From an uncultured Clostridia bacterium (lineage in GTDB: Bacteria; Bacillota; Clostridia; TANB77; CAG-508): a DNA stretch of 38,375 nt. The notes below the pieces were generated by a model that saw only the letters and a program-made list of their open reading frames with translations, did not search any database and had not been told where the DNA came from. Below, piece by piece: positions 32,465-38,375 of the stretch (the stretch's first letter is position 1; every line of letters starts with the position of its first letter). The stretch is taken from the NCBI GenBank assembly GCA_944390405.1, contig CALXPS010000013.1, positions 1-38,375 on the forward strand, read 5' to 3'. The translations under genes were made by a program, and so were the position numbers.

Positions 32465-33475
32465 ATGAAAAGGTTTGGTTCTCAAACTATAAAATTTGAT
32501 AATCCCATTACTATATTAGAAACAGCTTCTATTGTTGGTCCTAAAGAGGCTGAAGGACCTATGGCAGATTATTTTGACAAGTGTTTAGAAGATGAATTCT
32601 GGGAAGAAAAAACTTGGGAAAAAGCTGAAAGTAAGATTATAAAAGAAACTGTTAATATGAATATTATGAAAGCAGGTTTATCTGCTACTGATATTAATTA
32701 CTGTTTTGCTGGAGATTTACTTAATCAATGTATTTCATCAAGCTTTGGACTAAGAGAACTTGGTATACCACTTTATGGCATTTTTGGTGCTTGTTCAACT
32801 TTTGTTGAAGGTATGCAACTTTCGTCTATTTTTATTGATGGTGGTGCTGCAAGTCACTGTCTTGCTTCTGCTTCTAGTCACTTTTGTAGTGCTGAAAAGC
32901 AATTTCGTTTTCCATTAGAACTTGGAAATCAAAGGCCACCAACATCTCAGTGGACTGTTACAGGAGCAGGTTCTGCCATCCTTTCAAAAAGTGGAGATGG
33001 TCCTTATGTAACATATATTACTACTGGTAAAGTTATTGATATGGGTATTAAAGATGCAAATAATATGGGGGCTGCTATGGCACCTGCTGCTTTAGATACT
33101 TTAATTACTCATTTTAAAGATACTGGAAGAAATCCTAGTTATTATGATGCTATTTTAACTGGAGATTTAGGCTATATTGGGAAAGACATTCTCATAGATA
33201 TGGCAATGTCTAAAGGTTATAATATCAAAGCTAATTATAATGACTGTGGAGTTTTAATGTTTGATAAATCTACTCAAGACACCCATTCTGGTGGTAGTGG
33301 GTGTGCCTGTTGTGCTACTATCTTTTCTGGATATTTGTTTAACAAATTAAAGCAAAAAGAATTGAAGAAAATTCTTCTTATTGCAACTGGTGCATTAACA
33401 AATTCTACAACTGCTCAGCAAGGTGAAAGCATTCCTGGAATTGCTCATGCTATTGCAATTGAGACAAATATATAA
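32465..33475 (+). CDS. spoVAD: Stage V sporulation protein AD
   Basis: 336 residues, thiolase-fold soluble protein that binds dipicolinic acid. Typical blocks: ETASIVGPKEAEGPMADYFD, GIFGACSTFVEGMQLSSIFI, ASASSHFCSAEKQFRFPLEL, RPPTSQWTVTGAGSAILS, THSGGSGCACCATIFSGYL and ALTNSTTAQQGESIPGIAHA. Start ATG 32465 follows SD AAGGAGG. It works with SpoVAC and SpoVAE in dipicolinate transport. Confidence 0.97.
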   Translation: MKRFGSQTIKFDNPITILETASIVGPKEAEGPMADYFDKCLEDEFWEEKTWEKAESKIIKETVNMNIMKAGLSATDINYCFAGDLLNQCISSSFGLRELGIPLYGIFGACSTFVEGMQLSSIFIDGGAASHCLASASSHFCSAEKQFRFPLELGNQRPPTSQWTVTGAGSAILSKSGDGPYVTYITTGKVIDMGIKDANNMGAAMAPAALDTLITHFKDTGRNPSYYDAILTGDLGYIGKDILIDMAMSKGYNIKANYNDCGVLMFDKSTQDTHSGGSGCACCATIFSGYLFNKLKQKELKKILLIATGALTNSTTAQQGESIPGIAHAIAIETNI

Positions 33476-33547
33476 TGTTTTTGCTTAACTGACAAAAGGT
33501 GAATGGTGAAAAAAAATGCTTTGTATTTTTCTATGGAGGTGAATAAT

Positions 33548-33938
33548 ATGCAGGATTTTTTTAATAATTTAGATTGGATGATGTTATTGCGTGCTTTTGT
33601 TATTGGTGGGACTATTTGTGTTGTTGGTCAAATTCTTATTGATAAAACAAAGCTTACCTCTGCTAGAATTTTAGTTGTTTTTGTTACTTTAGGTGCAATA
33701 CTTGGAGGTTTGCGGAATTTACCAAAAATTAGTTGATTTTGCAGGTGCAGGCGCAACTGTGCCTTTAACTGGTTTTGGAAATTTATTGGCAAAGGGAGCA
33801 ATAAAAAAAGTAGAAACAGATGGTCTTATAGGTGCATTTACAGGTGGTACAGCAGCAGCTGCTGGTGGAATTTCCGCTGCAATCTTTTTTGGCTATATTG
33901 CATCTCTAGTTTCAAAACCAAAAATGAAAAAGCAATAG
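33548..33938 (+). CDS. spoVAE: Stage V sporulation protein AE, split by a +1 frameshift
   Basis: From ATG 33548 (SD GGAGGTG) the zero frame gives MQDFFNNLDWMMLLRAFVIG and runs to LGAILGGL (residue 55), then CGG (33713-33715) and a stop seven codons later (TGA, 33734-33736). Dropping one C continues with GIYQKLVDFAGAGATVPLTG, then AFTGGTAAAAGGISAA and YIASLVSKPKMKK, which completes SpoVAE (129 residues joined). The join Leu-Gly reproduces the conserved LGxLGxY region of the family. Without the shift the protein would lose its second half. The TAG stop lies in the loop of the terminator at 33922-33951. Confidence 0.9.
33710..33719 (+). other. Putative +1 frameshift site TTG-C-GGA in spoVAE
   Basis: Zero frame: GGA GGT TTG CGG AAT. 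Required frame: GGA GGT TTG (C) GGA ATT. An SD-like GGAGG (33705-33709) ends one base before the TTG codon, which in prfB-type +1 shifting is a stimulator. Codon 56 is the only in-frame CGG of the gene. Confidence 0.75.
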
Positions 33939-33951
33939 TGCTTTTTCATTT
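33922..33951. terminator. Bidirectional terminator overlapping the spoVAE stop
   Basis: A perfect 13-bp stem AAATGAAAAAGCA (33922-33934) with 33939-33951, 4-base loop. The spoVAE TAG (33936-33938) lies in the loop. It ends spoVAE on the plus strand and, with the A-rich arm read in reverse, the flavin reductase gene on the minus strand. Confidence 0.8.
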
Positions 33952-33961
33952 AATACATATA

Positions 33962-34525
33962 TTATTTTTTCTTCTTTACAGAAAACCCAAATGTCCCAAT
34001 TTGTTTTCCCATTTCAAAATATTTACCATTTGCATATGCTATCAAGTTACATTTGGTTATATCAAATGCCCCATTTTCATCAATATATTGATTGTCTGCA
34101 TCTATTGATAAAACATCTGCAATAAACATATCATGTGAACCCAATTTTTTTATTTTCTCTACTCTACATTCAATAGTTACTGGACTTTCTTTTATACCAG
34201 GACACTTAATATGATTTAATTTTTCTTTTGTTAAATTCATTTCTTTAAATTTATCTACTTTTGCTCCTGATTTTACCCCACACCAATCAGTTGCAAAAGC
34301 TAATTTTGCAGTTGTTAAATTTATTGCAAATTCTCCTGTACTTTTTATTATTTCATAAGAAAATCTTTCTGGTCTTACGGAAATATAAACCTTTGCTGGA
34401 TTTGTATTTAAAATTCCTGTCCATGCAACTGTAATAATATTTGAATCTTCCATATCTCCACAACTTACCATAACTGCTGGTATAGGATATATAAATGTTC
34501 CTGACTTCCACTCGGTTTTGCTCAT
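33962..34525 (-). CDS. Flavin reductase-like FMN-binding protein
   Basis: 187 residues with the split-barrel flavin reductase pattern: YPIPAVMVSCGDMEDSNIIT, VAWTGILNTNPAKVYISVRP, RFSYEIIKSTGEFAINLTTA, WCGVKSGAKVDKFKEMNLT and GSHDMFIADVLSIDADNQYI. Proteins of this group reduce or simply bind FMN; the substrate is unknown. SD AGGAGG-like sequence precedes ATG 34525. Only the HD-protein gene upstream on the same strand is close (28 bases), so the two may be co-transcribed. Confidence 0.92.
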   Translation of the reverse strand: MSKTEWKSGTFIYPIPAVMVSCGDMEDSNIITVAWTGILNTNPAKVYISVRPERFSYEIIKSTGEFAINLTTAKLAFATDWCGVKSGAKVDKFKEMNLTKEKLNHIKCPGIKESPVTIECRVEKIKKLGSHDMFIADVLSIDADNQYIDENGAFDITKCNLIAYANGKYFEMGKQIGTFGFSVKKKK

Positions 34526-34553
34526 ATTAGCCTCCTAATTTAAATATTTGTTT

Positions 34554-35120
34554 CTAGGTTGTTTCCATTTGTTTGTTTATTTCTTCTTCACTACTTCTCA
34601 TTGCCAATATTGTTTTCTCAAATAATGTATCTAAATCCCATTCTAACATTTCAGCGCCCTGTTTTATAATATCTCTTGAACACCCTGCTGCAAATTTTTT
34701 ATCTTTAAATTTCTTTTTTAAGCTAGATACTTCCATGTCTTGTACGCTTTTTGATGGCCTCATTTTTGCTGCTGCCCATATTAAGCCTGTTAATTCATCT
34801 GTAGCAAATAATATTTTTTCCATTATGTGCTCTGGTTTTATGTCTGAACATATTCCATATCCATGACTACATACAGAATGAATTATACTATCCTCAACAT
34901 TATTTTCTTTTAGTAATTCAATACATTTTTTGCAATGTTCTTCTGGATATAATTCAAAATCAATATCATGCAATAACCCAACTATTCCCCAATACTCTCC
35001 ATCTTCACTTAACTCCTTTGCAAAATATCTCATAACTCCTTCTACTGTTAATGCATGTCTTATGTGAAATTCTTCTTTGTTATATTTTTTTAAGATTTCT
35101 AAAGCTTCTTCTCTTTTCAT
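34554..35120 (-). CDS. HD-domain phosphohydrolase
   Basis: 188 residues. The HD motif is in WGIVGLLHDIDFELYPEEH (His and Asp about 48-52), with an earlier His in EEFHIRHALTVEGVMRYFAK and later HGYGICSDIKPEHIMEKILF. The compact HD domain resembles small clostridial HDIG-type hydrolases acting on nucleotides or other phosphates. The middle carries LTGLIWAAAKMRPSKSVQDM. No regulatory domain. Substrate not predictable. Confidence 0.88.
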   Translation of the reverse strand: MKREEALEILKKYNKEEFHIRHALTVEGVMRYFAKELSEDGEYWGIVGLLHDIDFELYPEEHCKKCIELLKENNVEDSIIHSVCSHGYGICSDIKPEHIMEKILFATDELTGLIWAAAKMRPSKSVQDMEVSSLKKKFKDKKFAAGCSRDIIKQGAEMLEWDLDTLFEKTILAMRSSEEEINKQMETT

Positions 35121-35203
35121 ATTTATAATCAGTCCTTTCGCTTTTTTACATAATATTTTTTTGTTAGAAAATGCTAATAATTTTTAAATTTATTCTTTTT
35201 TTC

Positions 35204-36079
35204 TTAAGAGCTATATTCTTCCATGTTTTCATTTACACAATATATATTAATATTCTTGTCATATCTATAGTCTCCTTGTGTAACGATTCTATTATACATA
35301 TCATTAAATTGCTTTATAGTCTCTGGATTTTCACTAATATTCAACATGTAATTTTCTAAATCTTCATATTTTATTCTTGTATATTTATTGAAAAATCTTT
35401 TTCCCCTATATATTTCATTTTCTGGTATATAGATATTCCCTTTCATTCTTTTGTTTGTGAAATAAAATAGCATAGGTCGAAATTTATTTTTATCAAATAT
35501 TTTTAGTTCTCTTACTAAATAAGCATATGTTTTTAATAATTTTCTATTTATATCTATAAATTTCCCTGTATCATGGTCATCATTATACTTTATTTCTACA
35601 TAATATACCATGTTTTCATTTTTATCTTTAAATAATACATCTACATCATGTTGAAATTTTATTGTTTTTAAAGTTTTGTCAGATTCATTTTTTATTATTT
35701 GTTCCAATAATTTTTCATACTTCTCTTTTAATTCTTCATCAGTATATAAATTTACTTCACAATCTGTTATATATGTGTCTATTAAATTTTCTGTTTTTTC
35801 ACTAATGTAGAACTTATTTGACCTTTTCCCAGAATAATCTTCTAATATTTCATTACTAGGATTTTCTAATAATATTTGATGAATAGCTTCTTCTATAAAA
35901 TTTCCAAATTTAATATTCATAGATTGCATTATTCCTCCAAATATTCTATATTTTATTGGAATAAAATGAATCTTTTTTTCATGTTTTTTCTTTAACTGCT
36001 TAATTTTCTTTTCACTGCCAGATGTTTCTATCATTATTGCTATTGATTTTTTCATTATTTTGTCTAAAATATTTTCCAT
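35204..36079 (-). CDS. Type II restriction endonuclease (PD-(D/E)XK), partner of the adjacent methyltransferase
   Basis: 291 residues. A PD-(D/E)XK core is visible: KFQHDVDVLF (Asp145/Asp147), then VYYVEIKYNDDHDTGK with Glu162 and Lys164 (EIK), followed by FIDINRKLLKTYAYLVREL. The N-terminal region (about 40-75, MQSMNIKFGNFIEEAIHQIL) is like the helix-rich start of HinfI/TdeIII-type enzymes. The gene lies 10 bases downstream of the methyltransferase gene, the arrangement of a type II restriction-modification pair. The recognition site is inferred to be GANTC from the methyltransferase, not from this sequence. Confidence 0.8.
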   Translation of the reverse strand: MENILDKIMKKSIAIMIETSGSEKKIKQLKKKHEKKIHFIPIKYRIFGGIMQSMNIKFGNFIEEAIHQILLENPSNEILEDYSGKRSNKFYISEKTENLIDTYITDCEVNLYTDEELKEKYEKLLEQIIKNESDKTLKTIKFQHDVDVLFKDKNENMVYYVEIKYNDDHDTGKFIDINRKLLKTYAYLVRELKIFDKNKFRPMLFYFTNKRMKGNIYIPENEIYRGKRFFNKYTRIKYEDLENYMLNISENPETIKQFNDMYNRIVTQGDYRYDKNINIYCVNENMEEYSS

Positions 36080-36089
36080 ACATTTACTC

Positions 36090-37175
36090 CTAATTTTGAA
36101 AATTATTTTGAAATTTATACCTTAAAGAATTAAGTTCAATAAATTGATTGTTATCATTTATCCAAAAATAATCCCATCCGTTATTATTACTTAATCCTAG
36201 ATGTTTAGCGGACATTTTATGTATTGATAAAATATCTTCTCCATCATTAATATATCCGTTGTTTTCTATAGTACCAATTTTTTCTTTATATTTGTTAAAT
36301 ACTTCTTGTCCTTCTTTTAAATATTTGACCTTCAATAATTTTTCCATTGGAACCTTTGGTGGTTTTATTTCTAATTTTAAATCTGATATATCATCATGTA
36401 TAGTTTTAACTCTATCAATCCTCTCTTGTGCAACATTAATGTATTCTTCTTCTCTTTCTATTCCTATATAATTCCTACCAGTTAGTTTTGCCATAGCTCC
36501 AGTTGTTCCTGTTCCGAAGAATGGATCTAATACAATGTCTCCTGGTCTTGAAGAAGATATTATTACATTATATAAGAGTTTTTCTGGTTTTTGAGTAGAA
36601 TGTACTTTTTTCCCCTCTTTATCTTTAATTCTTTCATTTCCTATACAGATTCCAATATTCCACACACTTTTTTCTTGTTTGCCATTATTTAAATGTTTCA
36701 TGGTTTTATAATTAAATATGTATTTTGCATTTTTATTCTTAGTACACCATAATAGTGTTTCGTGAGAATTTTGAAATCTTGTGCCTCCAAAATTAGGAAC
36801 TGCATTTGGTTTTGACCATATTACATCATTTAAAATCCAAAAACCTAAATTTTGCATAATATATCCTATTCTATAAATATTTTGGAATGAACCTATAACC
36901 CAAATGCTCGAATTTTTTTTCATTACTCGTTTACATTCTTTTAGCCAAGCCGTACAGAACTCATCATATTCTCTATAGTCGCTAAATTTATCCCACTCAT
37001 CTTCAACTCCTTGGAATTTTGCTCCATTAGTTCTATGTAATTCGCCTTCTGTTTGCATAAAATAAGGAGGATCTGCAAATATTAAGTCCACACTTTCATC
37101 AGGTAATTTTTTTAAATTTTCAATGCAATCTCCTTTTATAATTTTATTTATATATTTATCTATTGTATTCATCAA
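36090..37175 (-). CDS. DNA adenine N6-methyltransferase, HinfI/CcrM type
   Basis: 361 residues, beta-class order: motif IV DPPY at 35-38 first, motif I DPFFGTGTTG (217-226) later. Diagnostic blocks match the M.HinfI/CcrM group: ELHRTNGAKFQGVEDEWDKF, WVIGSFQNIYRIGYIMQNLG, FWILNDVIWSKPNAVPNFGG, TRFQNSHETLLW and HSTQKPEKLLYN. The C-terminal domain (about 290-350: EDILSIHKMSAKHLGLSNNN, GWDYFW) is like the CcrM/HinfI DNA-binding tail. This group methylates GANTC. With the endonuclease downstream it forms a restriction-modification system, rather than the orphan cell-cycle enzyme of Caulobacter. Confidence 0.92.
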   Translation of the reverse strand: MMNTIDKYINKIIKGDCIENLKKLPDESVDLIFADPPYFMQTEGELHRTNGAKFQGVEDEWDKFSDYREYDEFCTAWLKECKRVMKKNSSIWVIGSFQNIYRIGYIMQNLGFWILNDVIWSKPNAVPNFGGTRFQNSHETLLWCTKNKNAKYIFNYKTMKHLNNGKQEKSVWNIGICIGNERIKDKEGKKVHSTQKPEKLLYNVIISSSRPGDIVLDPFFGTGTTGAMAKLTGRNYIGIEREEEYINVAQERIDRVKTIHDDISDLKLEIKPPKVPMEKLLKVKYLKEGQEVFNKYKEKIGTIENNGYINDGEDILSIHKMSAKHLGLSNNNGWDYFWINDNNQFIELNSLRYKFQNNFQN

Positions 37176-37292
37176 TATATTGCCTCCTGTTTATTAGTCG
37201 TCCCTTTAGCTAATTTTTATTATAACAATAAATGTCAAATATTGTCAATACAGAATACATAATTCTTCGTCTTTCTAATAAGTAAAAAATTA

Positions 37293-38003
37293 TTAATTAA
37301 TTATCTTCTCCAATAATTCTTTTAATTGAGTTATTTTATATTTATAATCGATATTTTCATTCTTTCTATTTATCCATACTGCTTTAATTCCAAGTTTTAT
37401 GCATCCTGCAACATCTACATCTAATTTATCACCAATCATTATACATTCTTCTGGTTCTACTTTTAATTTCTTACAAGCTATTTGAAATATTTTTTCATCT
37501 GGTTTAGCAAAACCTACTTCACTGGATATTATAATTTCAGCAAAATATTTTGTTATACCTGTTTTTTCTATTTTTTTTCTTTGTTGAATACCATCTCCAT
37601 TAGTAACTACTGCTAACTTATACTTATTTTTTAATTTTTCTAATACATCAATTGTATCACTAAATAATGTCCAATTTTTTTCATATAGCTCCAGATAAAT
37701 TTTTAATTTTTCTTTCGCATCATTGTCTTCAATTTTTATCTTGAAATTTGAAAAAAGCTTTTTAATTCTCTCAATTCTTAATGTTTCAAAATTAATTATT
37801 CCTTTATAATATTTATCGTAAAGTTCTATTGTAATTTTACTCCATATTTGTGCAAATTCATTATCCTCTATGTCATCAAAGTTACTAAATAATTTTTTAA
37901 AATTACAAATTGCTTTATATTCTGCAGTTCTACTATCTACTATAGTATCATCTAAATCAAATAAAACTGCTTTTAACTTTGGATAAGTTTCCATTTTTAT
38001 CAT
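37293..38003 (-). CDS. HAD-superfamily phosphatase (YjjG-like)
   Basis: 236 residues with all HAD motifs: VLFDLDDTIVDSR (nucleophile Asp), KLAVVTNGDGIQQRKKIEKT (motif II Thr/Asn), a motif III Lys in EVGFAKPDEKIFQIACKKL, and ECIMIGDKLDVDVAGCIKLG (motif IV). The helical cap (about 20-95) and the pattern DTIVDSRTAEYKA fit the HAD-IA YjjG group of nucleotidases acting on non-canonical pyrimidine nucleotides. Two starts are possible: 38003 or, with better SD spacing, ATG 37994. Monocistronic; upstream 140 bases to the tRNA terminator show nothing else. Confidence 0.93.
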   Translation of the reverse strand: MIKMETYPKLKAVLFDLDDTIVDSRTAEYKAICNFKKLFSNFDDIEDNEFAQIWSKITIELYDKYYKGIINFETLRIERIKKLFSNFKIKIEDNDAKEKLKIYLELYEKNWTLFSDTIDVLEKLKNKYKLAVVTNGDGIQQRKKIEKTGITKYFAEIIISSEVGFAKPDEKIFQIACKKLKVEPEECIMIGDKLDVDVAGCIKLGIKAVWINRKNENIDYKYKITQLKELLEKIIN

Positions 38004-38144
38004 ATCCTTTCTTTTATTTTAGTACCTGTATAATTCTTTATATCTTATTATTTCTGCTCTTATCACTCTACATATATTTTAAAAAATATGTTTTGTGTTG
38101 TCAAGTAATATTTTTAAATAAAATAAATAATTTGGTTGAAAAAA

Positions 38145-38176
38145 AATGAACAATGAAAATGTATTCATTGTTCATT
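38145..38176 (-). terminator. Terminator after tRNA-Asn
   Basis: AATGAACAATGAA (38145-38157) pairs with TTCATTGTTCATT (38164-38176), 13 bp, 6-base loop. Read on the minus strand it is followed by a T-run, as expected at the end of the 5S-tRNA transcript. Confidence 0.85.
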
Positions 38177-38208
38177 ATTCATCATCTACTATGCCAATAG
38201 GCAAACTT

Positions 38209-38284
38209 TGGCTCCCCAAGTTGGACTTGAACCAACGACCTATCGGTTAACAGCCGAGCGCTCTACCGACTGAGCTATTGGGGA
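38209..38284 (-). tRNA. tRNA-Asn (GTT)
   Basis: On the minus strand it starts TCCCCAATAGCTCAG and ends GGGGAG-CCA, with CCA encoded (38209-38211). The acceptor stem TCCCCAA pairs with TTGGGGA. The D-loop GTCGGTAGAGC, the anticodon arm TCGGCTGTTAACCGA with anticodon GTT, and the T-loop GGTTCAAGTCC are all intact. It follows 5S rRNA by 14 bases. Confidence 0.97.
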
Positions 38285-38298
38285 ATATATAAATAAAT

Positions 38299-38375
38299 CT
38301 GGCAACTACTTATCTTCCCAGCAAGGTATCTCGCAAGTATTTTCAGCATCCGTGAGCTTAACTTCTGTGTTCGGT
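38299..38375 (-). rRNA. rrf: 5S ribosomal RNA (3' part)
   Basis: The minus strand from the window edge reads ACCGAACACAGAAGTTAAGC, the conserved loop B/helix III region of 5S rRNA, and ends GATAAGTAGTTGCCAG near 38299. About 40 bases of the 5' end lie beyond the window. This is the tail of an rRNA operon. Confidence 0.93.

Noticed and set aside
1..38375. CRISPR array, riboswitch or prophage
   Set aside because: No regularly spaced repeats, no recognisable riboswitch core in the leaders and no phage structural genes were found.

Overview
The window is AT-rich DNA from a monoderm, spore-forming member of the Clostridia. It carries spoIVA, a spoVAC-spoVAD-spoVAE operon, a PASTA-domain kinase with its phosphatase, and a type IV pilus cluster without an outer-membrane secretin. 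TGA is used as a stop, so the code is basically table 11. The style suggests an uncultivated gut Clostridia lineage, but the genus cannot be given from sequence alone.

Layout. 1-2243 (minus): 3' truncated spoIVA, a 49-codon small gene and lexA. 2267-3525: an endonuclease/exonuclease/phosphatase-family gene bracketed by two ~190-bp terminal-inverted-repeat elements in opposite orientation. 3589-7204 (minus): smc with its promoter. 7309-10905 (plus): an XRE regulator behind an operator-like repeat array, an nfeD-SPFH membrane pair, and a secreted bactofilin-like membrane protein. 10945-19535 (minus): rlmN, prpC, prkC, ftsY, a UPF0182 protein, a DUF5665 protein and rpe. This is a rearranged form of the usual rlmN-prpC-prkC-rsgA-rpe order. 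19702-22971 (minus): two Ca-motif membrane proteins, one with a VWA domain and a possible cysteine-peptidase-like domain. 23041-31578 (minus): a type IV pilus operon, pilMN fusion, pilO, a pilP-like protein, pilin, pilD-like, minor pilin, pilB, pilT, pilC. 31709-33951 (plus): a probable forespore operon, dodecin-spoVAC-spoVAD-spoVAE. 33962-38003 (minus): flavin reductase-like protein, HD protein, a type II restriction-modification pair of HinfI/CcrM type, and a HAD phosphatase. 38145-38375 (minus): terminator, tRNA-Asn and the 3' part of 5S rRNA.

Most interesting observation. Two conserved genes, rlmN and spoVAE, are each split by exactly one extra C, at TTA-C-GGA and TTG-C-GGA. In both, the zero frame reads Leu-CGG and the correct protein needs a +1 shift onto GGA (Gly). 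I checked every CGG (plus) and CCG (minus) trinucleotide against the reading frames of all genes here, roughly 11,600 codons. CGG is never used as an ordinary Arg codon; its only two in-frame occurrences are these two frameshift points. CGT, CGA and AGG are used as Arg codons. This suggests that CGG is undecoded in this organism and serves as a +1 frameshift signal, or that CGGA is read as a four-base Gly codon. A shared sequencing artefact or two chance mutations are the alternatives.
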